A DNA stretch of 64,000 nucleotides from Isoetes taiwanensis (GCA_021234155.1 JAJEKV010000030.1:2191842-2255841); one strand, 5' to 3'. Shown: positions 23,411-34,821, numbered from the stretch's first letter. The notes: generated from the letters alone by a model not told the origin. Made by a program: numbers and translations.

Positions 23411-25936
23411 ATTTGGTAGTACTTCAGCAATAATTATGTAAAGAAAACTGACCACTATTGATTCTTTGACTCGCAGATAGTGATGCTAAACAAAGTCCCG
23501 CTAAGCAAAGTCCTATAGCAGAAACATGTGCAACACCACCAAGGCAGAGGACTATATGGCTTGTTGATTCAGAGGATGACTGGACAAGCAAGCTAAAAAA
23601 GCAAGATGAAGCTCTAACAAAGGACACATCTAGACACTCCAAGGACATTCTAAGTTCTTCAAATAACTTAGAATTGAAAGATGAATCGATTACATTGCTT
23701 CAAAACCCCGCTCTATCATTGAGGCAATTGGAACAGAAGCATGAGACTTTGCAAGCAGGCCATGTAGAATGTCATGAAACATATAATAACTTAGAGGCTT
23801 CAAATCATTTTAAAAGCATAGATGTAAGGCTTTGCAAGATGAGTCTATGGCATTTCTTAGTTTTCCACAAGAAGGTGAGCCCCTAGAGAATGAATATAAG
23901 GGACTTCAGAACATTTTGAATATTTCTCCCGTTTCTGTACAAGTTCATGATCACGTTTATGAAGAACCCAGTCCGTTGCTTGAAGCATGCAAAAGTATTC
24001 CAAAGGAACTAGATGGACTAGTAGAACATCACACTTCTGAAATCCCCTCAGGAAGTAGGAAAAACAATTTGGACAAAGAAAAGCCAGCTAAGACGGAAGC
24101 AAGAAGAAGATTACGGCTTGCTGGAAATGCAGGTTAGTACAATTTTGGTTCCTTCTTACTTAAAATGTCCAATTCTTGTTAAATCCCTAAATTTGATATG
24201 TTTAGTAGATGCTTATATATCTGAGGACAAGGAAGACCAAGCTCGCAGAAAAGGCAAACCTACATGAGTATTGTGCATAACTTTGTGCATAAGAACTGAT
24301 TTGTTATACTGAAATGTGCTAATCATGTGAAACTATAGTGACAATCACATGATATCTGGACTTAAGTCAAAATCTGGAAAAGGAAACAAAACATGCCAAG
24401 AGTAAGTGGTCATGCTAATTTTTTACATTTGCTATTATGAAGAAATCTGATTATTATTCTAATTCAAATTCTATAAACTTCAAACATTGCAGGACAGTAA
24501 GGTGAGAATGTAAATTATATACGTACCTTCAGTATTTTGTGAATAATTTGAACTCTATGTATGTACGTCGTATAGGGCAGCAAGCTCAAAATCAGTCCGA
24601 GACCCTGTGAAAAAGCAAGATGAAGTTACAAGGTGAGCTCATATTCTTTGACATGCATCTGCATCTCCCTTGCACCTTTGACTAACTTGATTTTGTCTAC
24701 AGCCCGCTCAAACATCATCTATCACCAGCAAGGTAATGTTTGTTCTTATTTGACATTACGTACAATATGCTCGGATTAACAATCATGTACAGCAGGGTGG
24801 ACAAAAAGCTCTTAATACTTGATACGAATAAAGTATTTATCAAGCGCTTTGAGTCAGGTCAAAGACTGCCTAGGAGACATCCAAAGTCGACATTGTATCA
24901 AATTGGCAGATATAGCATTGTGGCAAGGCCAGGACACTTGGAATTTGTTAGAGAATGCATGAACCATTTTAGTGTTGCAATCTGGTCAACACTTTCTTAA
25001 GAAAACTTGGCTACAATGCTTGAGGAACTCTTTCCTGAAGGCATATGCAACAAATTTGAATTCATTTGGAGTCAAACTCGTTGTGAGTCTACTGATCTCG
25101 ATCATCCTCAATTTCCTGGGAGAAAAATCTTTCTAAAAGATTTGGAGGAAGTGTGGTCTTCAACAATGCACAAGTCTTCAAATAGCCTTTTAGTAGAAGA
25201 TTCTGAGTACAAGTGTCTAAGGAATCCCAGAGGGTCTTATATTATACCGCGACTCATTTAGTTTGCAAAATTAAGTCGGAAGTACCGTGTATTTAATGGA
25301 TGAACCGCTTCCTTATCTTTTGAAGGTTCTTTGATGCAACAAATGTTACCACCCATGTAATGCGTGTGCCAATGATCAAAAGTTCAGCCAAAGAGACCTC
25401 AATTGTGAAGAAACTACTTCAGGTACACAAGTATCTATGACACTATTAAACATAATATATAATGTTGCCAGTGGACAAATTTTGTATATGAGGAATGCAA
25501 GCATAAGCCTAAAGTGTGCATTGTTGTTTTTGTAATATTATGTTGTTGTCTTCCTCTTTCAAACATGTTAACTAATCAGAACTGTCTTTTTTCTTTGCTA
25601 CATCTTGTTGCACCCAGTGGCACTTCACAGTCTCATGTAAAGTGAGCACCAAGGCCATATATCAAAATGCCTTGGCAGAGCCTAGAGAGCATGGCAAGGC
25701 AAAGATTCAAGCTTTAGCTAACTTAACTATGCATAATTAAGAAGTACCTATCTGTGGTATGTCTATCCACAAATAGACATACTAGTTTTGGTTATATGCA
25801 GACCCATTCATAACATGTAGGTCTACACAAATCTGTAAAAGCATAAACCAGTGTGTCTAAGTTTGTATTACCATATATTTTTACTATCATAGTTCATCAA
25901 ATAAGCCTACATGTGTCAGAGACAAATCTAACTTGA

Positions 25937-26087
25937 TTTTCATTTTCATTTTCTCATTAGATGCTCACCCTAGATGAGTATCTTGTTATCTCCATAGCCT
26001 GCTTCATTGCAGTTTGGTGTATGGAATGTATGGCTTTATCTAATTAATGAAAAAATCTACCCTTACTCAAAAAAAAAAAAAAAAAAA
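25937..26087 (+). mobile_element. ~150-bp retroposon with A-tail and 13-bp TSD
   Basis: The body from TTTTCATTTTCATTTTCTCA to ACCCTTACTC is followed by about 21 A. Identical AAATCTAACTTGA copies flank it (25924-25936 and 26088-26100). Length and structure fit a SINE or a strongly 5'-truncated LINE. No tRNA-like A or B box is recognisable. Confidence 0.8.
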
Positions 26088-26339
26088 AAATCTAACTTGA
26101 GCAAATCCAGGGATAGCTAGTGGGCAATTAGAAGAGTCGACCTGATTCCAAAATCAAATGCCAAGGCTGTTTAAGCAACATAGGAAAAATATGTAATATC
26201 AACGTGAACCTATGTGACTGCAATAGTGGCACCTTATTACTTTGATCAAAGGAAATATGAGAAAAAAGAAACGTCCTGTTGTGGTTCTACTACGGAAGTT
26301 AACATTGAGTTCACGAGACAAGCAAAACAAATTCCTGTG

Positions 26340-27460
26340 CTGGATAAATATCACAAAAGCATACTTACCAAGGCATTTCCAATAACCAAATCTGAATCAA
26401 ATTTGCAGTTGATAACATGTGCTTCTGGGGCTTCAGAAAGAAAGCATGAGTTTAGCATGGCGATAAAAATGACCTTATCTAGTTTCAGACCACCTAACAA
26501 AAGCTCTTGAAAGTTCTCCAAAGCCATTGCCCTACCACCAAGCTCGGAACATGCCGAAATCATAGCAGTCCATGAAACCACATTCTTCCACCAAGTAAAG
26601 AGGGGCATGAGGTCAAACATACTTCCCATACATTTTTTATGATTTAACTTCCCATAAGAACATCTAATTCTCGCTATGCCGCCAAAATGGGCATGAATTA
26701 GTTTACCCCGAGATAAGGATGAACATGCATCAACAATGCCTCAACAAAGGTTATTTCGCATTTGGTTTAGAGTTTGAGAAGATTCGTAATGCATCTTTAT
26801 CATATTCATGGAGCGTGAAGCTACAAATGAGAGTGGTCCATGATATTACATTTAATTGAGACATTCTAGTGAGTGTTTCCTGTGCAGCTATAAGGGAGTC
26901 ATTAATTAGCATACATTTTGGCAAGGGCATTAGCCAAAATGACATCCGGTTCCGTGGCTAAACAAAACGTATGCATGAATCAGTGTGCCTAATGCCAATG
27001 ATTTGGAACCACAACAAGCATCCAGAATTAAAATAAAAACCATCTTATCTGCCTTTACGCCTTCAAGCCACATCTGTTCAAAAAGCCTAATTGCTGCACT
27101 CCTAAAACCAGTTCTGACATATCCCAAAAGCATCAGAGTCCATGAAAAAACATTGTGCTTTTTATTTGTATTAAACACCTTACAAGCATCCTCCAAAGCT
27201 TCACACTTGGCATACATTTCAATAAGCAGGTTGCACAGGAACAACTCCTGATAAAATCCTTCTTTGAGAATATATGCATGAAGAAGCTGATCCTCTGCCA
27301 GCGCATTCTTTTCTCCAGAATTACGTAGAAGAGAAGTGTAAGTGGCAGGTTTTTTTTTAACATGACTACTAGTGCCTTTCTTGTCAAAGGAAGCCACATT
27401 ATATAAAAGTACAACGAACGGGCAAACACAACGACAAGTTCAATATGCATTAAAAAATCT
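26340..27460 (-). pseudogene. PPR protein fragment (PLS type), frame-broken
   Basis: Read right to left from 27397 the sequence gives TYTSLLRNSGEKNALAEDQL, LFLCNLLIEMYAKCEALEDA, HNVFSWTLMLLGYVRTGF and KADKMVFILILDACCGSKSL, which are successive pentatricopeptide repeats. At 26930-26751 LNVISWTTLICSFTLHEYDK continues the series. At 26629-26351 KNVVSWTAMISACSELGG and VIGNALVSML follow in another frame. At least two frameshifts and several stops break it. The piece resembles organellar RNA-editing PPR proteins. It lies inside the 12.7-kb TIR element and is probably captured host sequence. Confidence 0.8.
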
Positions 27461-27966
27461 GCCATCGAACTTGTACAAGATATCTTCTCTTGAACATTCT
27501 TTATTTCAAGAACAGTAATAAATTTGAGCTACAATATGCTAACAAACTTAGGATAGTGAATCATGCAAACACATTATGAGTTTGAGAAGAACTTACAAAT
27601 CAACAAACGCAACCTGCGACGGTATTTTAACAAAAACAAAGATTTGACAATATATTACGACAACAGCCCAAAACTTAGATTGCATTCAATAGTTTGCTGG
27701 CCAAAGAGATCACTTATATCAGCCATGTAGGGCATACTCATAGGGTCCATCTACAATATAGAAAAGGAATAACATATTTTAAACAAGTTTTTCCATGATC
27801 TTTTCCTTGTCTGCAACTCCCAGCAAGTGCACAGTCTTTTTACCTTTAACTTGGTGACCTTTGGGCATATCAACAATGATGTGAACGACTTGTTCAGCAT
27901 ATACAACAGCTTCACATCCTCTGCCACCGAATATATAGCTTGTAGTTCCAGAAGATTTATTTTTCG

Positions 27967-30900
27967 TTATGTATTTCTCAAAGTATGTCCCTCGAGCACC
28001 TCTTCACCTCTAAGAAATTTGTTTCCATGCATATCAATCATATCTTCCTCAAGAACATGCTTTGGCCTTGAGCAAAGAACTAGCCAAAAAACCTCATCTT
28101 CCTCATTATCAATTGGAGCCTCAACTGCAAATATAGTTCCAAGTTCTACAAGATCAGCGAGAGGTGTATGTTCTTCGATGTCTCCAACCTCAATCTGCTC
28201 ACCATGCTCACGCAGGTTGTATCCATTTCTCCCACTTTTAGGCACTAAAATACGTGCAGTCCAGCCACCTATTTGTGTCAAGTTCTCACATTGATGGATG
28301 TCACCGTACATACAAAAGGTACAAAAGCATGCAAATTGCCTGGTCATAATCTTAGTTGGGTCCTCTTTATTAATGCCACAGATACTGTGAATTTTTCGCG
28401 TTCCTTCCACCACTTCACAATCCCAAACCTCTGAGCGGTTAACATCACCAATTTTTACCTCCCAAAAGTACCTTGTCACATCTCTTGCACGACTCGACAT
28501 GTTTTGCTGCTGATTGGAAAAGTTTTCTGTGAGCCATGTAGTAAGATTATGAGCATGAGCTTCAATAGCACTATCATGTTTCAATTGCTCCTGAGCAATC
28601 TTAAATTTTACCTTAGCTCCAGCCCCATCATGTTCTCCTTTACCATGGCCCGAGCCAAAGAAACTCCACTTCATTGGAACCCCAGTAATATTGAAGTATC
28701 GAGGTACAAAATAAAATGGTCGGCGTGCCTTAAAATGTGCTGCAGCACCATCGGACCAAACCCAATGTTCATTCACTTCGTAGCCTTGCTTTTTCATCCA
28801 CTCATAATGATGTAGGAGGCAAAGCGGTGTTGCACAAACAATGTGTCATGCTTCTTATCCTCCTCGAAATGTAAAATGATATTCTTTAATTGGCTCATCA
28901 TACTCTTCTTCGCTACCGATAAGTGATATGAACTAATGAGTCACCCGCTCCTTTCTTTGTAATAGCTACTTTGGATCTCGTTTTGTGACTTGAATGTATA
29001 GTTTTTAGAAAAATCTATTCTTGAAATGATGATTCGAGGAGGAAAGTTCTTTAGGCATGCCCTATACTGTTTATCTTCCCAACAGGCTGTAAAGTTATGA
29101 ATGACAAAATCTTTGATATGTTGTTTGAAGAATCTTACCAAGTCTGCTGGTGGTGTCTTCTTGTTCACAAGTTGCTTTCTGTTCTTTGGATGGCCTTCTT
29201 CATCTATACCAATCTTCACATCTTCATAAATCTTCCATTCCACAGTTGGACTGATCTCATCTAACTCTTTAGGACAAAACTTAATATTTTTTGTCCCACA
29301 TTGTGAACAATTCCCAAGCAAGCAACTCAATTTATGCCATTCTGCCCCTTCGTCTTTTGCACATACTGCCATCTCCCATATCTCTCGAAGTCTACAAAAA
29401 GTCTTCTTTGGTGCCATGCAAGCTTGTGTTCCTTCTTTCCATTCGCAAATTGTGCAATTGCAGGTGCAATTTTTATGAACAGGTGAAGAAGTCCTCATTG
29501 CATTCAATGACATTCTAAGTAAATCCAATTGCACATGATATACACAGCAACAAGTGTTCCGCTCCTTCAATTTCTTCACGTAAAATGGTTTGTAACGTTC
29601 AAATACTGTTTGTCCGATGTTTACATCAGGGTTTGCCTCCTTAAATTGCAAATACATTTCAGCCTACAACAACATTCAGCTTGCTATACTTTAGACTAAC
29701 TCTTTCACTTGATCTACTCCCTTTTTGTCAAAGAACTGAAATAGAATTTAGAAGATCAGCCAGTACATCACAAGTACATCACAAGTACATCAGTACATCA
29801 TAAGAAAATCAGGTCAAACATATGTTTATGAAAGTGATGAAGACAAAGTATATTAGCGCAAAGCAACATCCCTAGAAGCCCCAAGTAGTTTAGGATTACC
29901 CAAAGTAGCTACTTTAACTTTCCACTACTTTGGATGGTTTGTGAAGCACTATGAGGACTTTATGTACTTTTCCATTGACCACAGTAACTTTGGGTACTTT
30001 CAAGTACTTATGACCCTTCATGAAGCCTTTACATTACCCAAAGTAACTACTTTGGACACTAGGTGAAGCATTATAAGTACCCTATGTGCTCTTAAGCCAT
30101 CCAAAAGTAATTTAGTTTACTTCAAAGTACCTTGGATAAGAAGTCATGTTACAAATACTAGTTATTATATCTATAATACCAAGTCAATCCTAAACACTAG
30201 GCCCCTAGGTCATTCACTCCTAAATACTAATTAACAATCTTAAACATCTAACATCTATTTGACCACCTTAGCCACCTTGCACACTAACCCAATTCATTTA
30301 AGCATAAGTTGTAATACATATTCACAAGAAGAATTGAATAAGCGCTGGCAAGAAAAATAGAAAATTGAAACTTCTAACTAATTACTAAAAGCAAGTGGAA
30401 GTGGACTCACTTGTGAGATTTCCAAATAATGTGTCGGATGCGTGATAAAATTCTGTTTGCCCTTCCCAAGCTTATTCCGACGTAAATCCTTCCTATTTGG
30501 TGAGACTCTAGTGTTCTCTGCCCAAAACACTTGAATTTTGTCCACAACCTCATGTGCCAATCTATCTGAACGCGGTTGTCTTGATCCATTAGCCCATAGT
30601 TCAGTCTTCATCTTAATTTTCTTTTTTCTTTTACAAGCATTCTTAAAAATCCTTGGATTGACACCTAATAACCTTGCTGTAGCAGCTTTATTCATCCTTT
30701 TACCTGGCCCCAAATCTGGCTCTGAGGCAATCATAGATAGCACAACGTTTTTGGCTGCAAGTTGATCGTGGCTATGACTACCCTTTACCATTTGAAGCGA
30801 GTCTCTAAGGTTCATGATCATCTGTGAGGTTTCGCCTCCAACAATGTTCATAGGATTGTAAGCTGCTGACATTGCTGGATGACAAACAAACCTATGCAAA

Positions 30901-31028
30901 ACCTCTTGTTGACCCAAGTTATCCAAGTGACCTGCTTGTTTCTGGAAATCTCGAACCATGCTATTTGCTAGGCGATTATAATATTGACGAGAAGCACGCG
31001 ATGTAGGCGAAGAACTAGATCCCTCCAT
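27967..31028 (-). pseudogene. Transposase-like gene of an uncharacterised D-D-D/E family, spliced
   Basis: Exon 1 (31028-30411) encodes a helical N terminus with a KRMNKAATARLLGV segment (helix-turn-helix-like) and a KRKKKIK basic patch. It ends CACAA|GTGAGT. The intron ends TTGTAG|GCTGAAATG, so exon 2 starts at 29663 in phase 0. Exon 2 carries several Cys pairs (NTCCCVYH, CTCNCTICEW, NCSQCG) and IISRIDFSKNYTFKSQNEIQ, holding a first candidate catalytic Asp. Near 28940-28800 the reading frame switches several times (remnants VHITYR, EEEYDEPIKEYHF, EEDKKHDTLFVQH). The last long frame (28797-27967) has WVWSDGAAAHFK (second Asp) and WSFFGSGHGKGEHDG (third acidic residue). Uncharacterised animal proteins rich in aphids and Hydra show the same layout, from what I recall of them. 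I infer a DNA-transposon transposase, possibly Sola-like. Confidence 0.6.
29750..30145. repeat. GTAC/CAAAGTA-rich repeat array in the transposase-like gene's intron
   Basis: It begins with an AGTACATCACA unit repeated four times (29761-29805). It continues with variants of ACCCAAAGTAGCTACTTT and CAAAGTACTT up to about 30145. It is similar in wording to 23090-23410. Confidence 0.65.
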
Positions 31029-31589
31029 GCTGCTACCTTGCTACCTGAGACAAACATGCACACATGGAAACAAATAAGCCATCTACTGATAAATAAGCAT
31101 TATTCCCACATAAGTTAGAAGACTGGTTTGGAGCTTGAACCACAAGGTTAATCTACCATAAGAGAAGTTCTCCTTGATTCCATCCATGCATCAACAAAAG
31201 TAACACATAAAGAGGTTTTGTAGGTGATTCAACTTATGTGTTCAGATCCACCTTTATTTCTCGTAATCCAAAATCGTTGATAATAATTCCTTTTACATCA
31301 TCCATTTGTGTATAAGACAATCGTGACACGTGAAAAGAAAGCAACAAAGATCTCCTTCCCGTTACAACGTAAGAGGCTCTACATTGAAGAGGAAGATGGT
31401 TATATTGAAATACCATGATGTCAGTATAAGCAATGCCATTTTGTTTCTCTTAATGCAGGGTTACAGAGTCCAGGGCAGTGACGCGCTACTGCCAGTCTAT
31501 TGTACTTGAGAACTATTGTCATGCACATCTCGCAATATCAATTTATTTTGAATCCATTGTGGTGATTTACTCAAGTAGCATCCACAATT

Positions 31590-31960
31590 TCAGTTGCATA
31601 TAGATTGGACGAAGGCCACGCACCATGAAGCATTATTTGGGTCTAGTGCTAAGAGGCATTGTGCAACATGTTGTCCTCGCTTTAGGTCAGAATAGGTTCC
31701 ACATGCACCAAGCGGGCTGATCCAAGAGCTAGGCATAGATTCAAACTCCATCCGTCCTATTAGATCTTTCGCTTCATCAAGCTCCCCGGCCCTTCCAAGA
31801 AGGTCTATTACACAATTGTAGTGCAAAAGTGTTACCCCAATGCCATAGTTCTGACCTACAGATGCTAGGTAATGGCACCCTTCAATGACCAAGCTTGCAT
31901 GGCTGCAAAGAGTAAACTAAGTATGCTTACTTTGTCTGGCTTGATCCCATTCAATTGTAT
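31590..31960 (-). pseudogene. PPR E-domain fragment
   Basis: Reading from 31960 down, a last PPR-like repeat (FFRKIQLNGIKPDKVSILSL) is followed, after a frame disturbance, by HYNCVIDLLGRAGELDEAKD, SWISPLGACGTYSDLKRGQH and LLALDPNNAS. These are hallmarks of the E motif of plant RNA-editing PPR proteins. It lies upstream of the other PPR fragment in the direction of transcription (E domain before the repeats), so the two cannot be parts of one collinear gene. It is inside the 12.7-kb element. Confidence 0.8.
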
Positions 31961-32467
31961 CTTCCGAAAGAACTGAAAGCTTTTCGCCGCAGACTTGTTT
32001 TGGGGCAGAGGTATGACAAAGAAATGCTAGAGATGAATGATTCGTCGGTGAAGATTTTTCTCCTTATCTTCTTGCAACAAATCGAAGAAGCTGCTTTTCC
32101 TTACCTTGTTTTTCATATCAGTTCGCTTACAAGCAAGGAATACTGGAAACAAGAAATACCAATTGGGATAATGAATGATGCTATGCTATGGGTATGTTTA
32201 ATTACACAATAAATTTGACTGCTGAAAATGAAAGTCTGTGATTTTAGCAAAGATGAACGGATCAAATGTTTTCTAATCTCATGTTAGATTTCTTCAGTAG
32301 AAAAGATACATCTATGGGGAGGTATGCTTTATGCTTAAAAGATTAGCAACAAATATACTATGCATTCCAAGAGCTCGAAAGATAGGACACAACCAAAACA
32401 AAGACATGGCATAGCATAAAACTTACAAGGATGGTCTGCTCAAAGAAACGGCACTCCCTGGCACTCC

Positions 32468-32519
32468 CTGTGTGATAAGCAAATCGGCAGTCCTGTGTGA
32501 CAAGCAAATCGGCAGTCCT
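32468..32519. repeat. 25-bp tandem duplication near the right TIR
   Basis: CTGTGTGAYAAGCAAATCGG units are repeated twice. Just before them GGCACTCCCT also occurs twice. Confidence 0.8.
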
Positions 32520-32820
32520 TGTAAATGTTGATATCCAAATGGAAAGCTTAGATAGGAAAAGGATAAAAGTAGAACAGATATTAGACATCCTCACGTCAGG
32601 TCCGGCAAACTAGAAACGAAATCATCTTGTGCTATTGAGACTAGTTGGTTCCCTAGGAGATCGAGATCTAAACCTCTATGGAGGATCTGAGAGCACGGAG
32701 TCGATCCAGTTCTTCCCGCTCCCGCTACTTACACGTTGACCCGTTTCAAAAAAATCCCCATAATACTCAATGGTAGATAGTTTTTAGGATACTTTTCGGG
32801 TTCCTTTTTTATAAAATTTC

Positions 32821-32846
32821 ATGTAGACCCTAACGTGTTCTTTCCC
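32821..32846 (-). repeat. Right TIR of the 12.7-kb element
   Basis: Perfect inverted match of 20148-20173, ending GTGTTCTTTCCC. It is followed by CACA (32847-32850). Confidence 0.85.
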
Positions 32847-32850
32847 CACA

Positions 32851-33629
32851 TCCACAAGACGTGGCTCCCCAGCTCTGGGTGGTTCATGGCAGTGTTAAGG
32901 AGGAGTAACTGGTGCACTCGATGTATGTGGTCCTGCTTCATGAAGTGTTGCCTCCATCGCCAAAGTGGCCTTTAGTTATCCCTGAGCCTCATCGGAAAGC
33001 AGTCTGGCGATGGGTATGGGATAAATTGCTCCATTCTAAGCTATCTATCTTGATGCATGCGGGTAAACATTATTGTTCATAGATGTCGTCCAGAAATCTC
33101 TGTGATCTGCCCTCTTTGCATGCAGAGGAATGAGACAATTGAGCACTGCTTTTTCTTGTGTCATCATGTTCGACTTGCTTGGCAGTGGCTTTTGAGCATT
33201 TTTTATTGTGACTTGAATAGTCAACAAATTCTCTTGTCAGTCTATCCTAGTTCTTGGGACAAGTTGGCAAAGATGCTTGGACCATCTGGTCCATCTGGAA
33301 GAAACGAAATCTTCTCATCTTCAAGGGACAGGTCTTTCAGATACGCAAGTGCTTAGTGATGCTCGTAGTCGCATTGTAAAGGCGTATAAATATTATTCTT
33401 TAAAGGATGACATCAAGAGTGTCATTTGGGAGCGATATCTTCAGATTCAGGCTTACTCATAGCAAACTGTTGTGCTCGTGGTGATATGTATTCTCTGCTT
33501 TTCTGTGTTATGTATGTGGTGGGTAGTGTTGCTCTAGTGGACATCTTCTCCACTGGGTTTTGAGTCCCCCATGTACTCTTTGTATTCTTTTGAGTAATAA
33601 AGGTCCACGTTCATAAAAAAAAAAAAAAA
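32851..33629 (+). mobile_element. L1-type LINE 3' fragment with poly(A)
   Basis: The reverse-transcriptase zinc-binding (zf-RVT) domain is readable: VWRWVWDKLLHSKLS, CPLCMQRNETIEHCFFLC-HH (C-x2-C-x7-H-x4-C) and AWQWLL. It ends at 33460 with IWERYLQIQAYS-stop. The 3' UTR has AATAAA about 25 bp before a 16-A tail (33614-33629). Two frame breaks make it inactive. It abuts the right end of the 12.7-kb element. Confidence 0.8.
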
Positions 33630-33639
33630 CTCTATGTTC

Positions 33640-33795
33640 AGTTGATCATTCTGGTCATGTCCTTTGTCTTGTATCATTGTAGTGCATAGTGCAGTAAGCT
33701 TTTATGAATATATTGAAGAGGATGTTATCGTGATCACGTTTTGTATCGAAAAAAAAATAGAACTTTTGTTTTGGTGTGTTATGGGAGATGTTGCG
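33640..33795. repeat. Dispersed repeat shared with 50150-50290
   Basis: It shares ATTCTGGTCAYGTCCTT, TATCATTGTAGTGCA, ATATTGAAGAG, ATGTTATCGTG and TTTTGGTGTGTTAYGGGAG with 50150-50290 in order. At 50 kb it is contiguous with the 49760-50150 repeat; here that part is missing. Confidence 0.75.
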
Positions 33796-34820
33796 ACTTA
33801 TTTCTCAGAATAAGTAAGTACATGTACAATCATTATTATCTATGTAAATATATAACTTCAAGAAAATTGTTTCAAGTGCAGGTAATGGCAGCCAAAATGA
33901 AGACATCTTTGTCCATTGCATATGTATCAGTTAATATCTATGCGATGTACTATTGAGAAGAATTACATACGCAGTCCACTAAGGCAATATAGGTATTATG
34001 ACATGCATGCATAATGTGTTGCGCCTACGCATCCTTGTATAATAGTTTCTTTGCATTCGAATTGTACAATGAGTATAGACAGGTTCGTCTTGGATTGATA
34101 ACTAATAGGGTGAATTTGAATGCTAAAACATGAATAGTAGTTCAAGTTCTCTGAGCATTTATACTGATTATGTAGATGCCTTCTCGTTTTTTATGTGGAT
34201 ATGGTGGTGGGGTTGCCCTGAAGGTATGATAAATAAGATGTAGTATGTTTTCAGTTGATTAGTTTGAAGTAGTTTAAAAAATAAAGATGCTACTTAAACC
34301 CTTTTAGAGCCTATCCTTGGCTAACATAGGCAGGAAACTTCCCTTACTGCAAATTCACAACAGGTTGGAAGGGTGAGATCAAGATGACAATTTTTGCAAA
34401 GTTTGGAAGAATTACAAGTTTATAATATTAAATACATGCTAATGTGGAGATTCTTCTGTGGTTCATTTCCATTTCAATTTTCTTATATTGCTTTCAAATC
34501 CATTTCTTAATCTCTATTTGCATTAAACCGTTGACTTTGGGTCACACTAGCTAAAATATTCATTTTGAAGACCAAACTATGTTTATGAGGTCAAATGCCA
34601 TGTCACCACGACACCTGCTCATCCATACCATGTCATGAAGACACTTGGGCCAAAAGTCTTGGAATATAGTGAACCCAAATACGATTCTTCACTTTGTCCT
34701 ATATTGATGAAGATATATATGTTTTGACAATACATAGCTTCAATGAGCACTTGAGCATCAGGGACCATATTGCCCTTGAATATGAAGAGATTTCTTCTTT
34801 TCCAAATTGACTAGGTGATC
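33796..34820. other. AT-rich intergenic DNA, nothing recognised
   Basis: There are no open frames of note and no repeats detected by eye. Confidence 0.5.
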
Positions 34821-34821
34821 C

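Larger units (their letters stand above)
21171..25740 (+). pseudogene. Broken TE-borne gene: coiled coil + RING-H2 + FCP1/NIF-like HAD phosphatase
   Basis: The first ATG (21171) opens a Lys-rich, probably nuclear, N terminus (contains RQPKKAKVSSSLEKL). After a frameshift near 21300 a conserved-looking block follows (IKNVLEPDMMTNIWG ... YNPSRLKRSLKSDFF), then long coiled coil. A second frameshift lies near 21890, and a LINE interrupts the exon at 22164-22691. The exon resumes with a RING-H2 finger at 22813-22938, spaced C-x2-C-x15-C-x-H-x2-H-x2-C-x10-C-x2-C. An intron (about 22987-23476, acceptor GACTCGCAG) and more coiled coil with a third frameshift (~23826) follow. The HAD domain at 24791-25250 has LLILDTNK (catalytic Asp codon at 24821), then GHLEFVRECMNHFSVAIWST, an in-frame TAA at 24998, FEFIWSQTRCESTD and DSEYKCLRNP. 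This matches the plant NIF/FCP1 subgroup with DxN instead of DxD. Likely last exon 25619-25740. The gene is dead, and its function within the element is unknown. Confidence 0.65.
20148..32846. mobile_element. Candidate 12.7-kb DNA transposon with 26-bp TIRs and 4-bp TSD
   Basis: Perfect 26-bp inverted repeats (20148-20173 and 32821-32846) begin GGGAAAGAACACG. They are flanked by CACA at 20144-20147 and 32847-32850. Similarity in inverted orientation continues weakly inside (TACTTTT.GG, ATTGAGTA). The element is 12,699 bp long. It contains a minus-strand transposase-like gene (31028-27967), a plus-strand RING/HAD-phosphatase gene (21171-25740), PPR fragments, a nested LINE and a small retroposon. 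A 4-bp duplication is known for the Sola superfamily. Academ elements (3-4 bp) are an alternative. TIR and TSD are seen directly; the superfamily is inferred. Confidence 0.7.

Noticed and set aside
20148-32846. Interpretation as a Helitron or CACTA element
   Set aside because: Helitrons lack TIRs and TSDs, and CACTA elements have CACTA ends and 3-bp duplications. The ends here start GGGAAAG with a 4-bp duplication.
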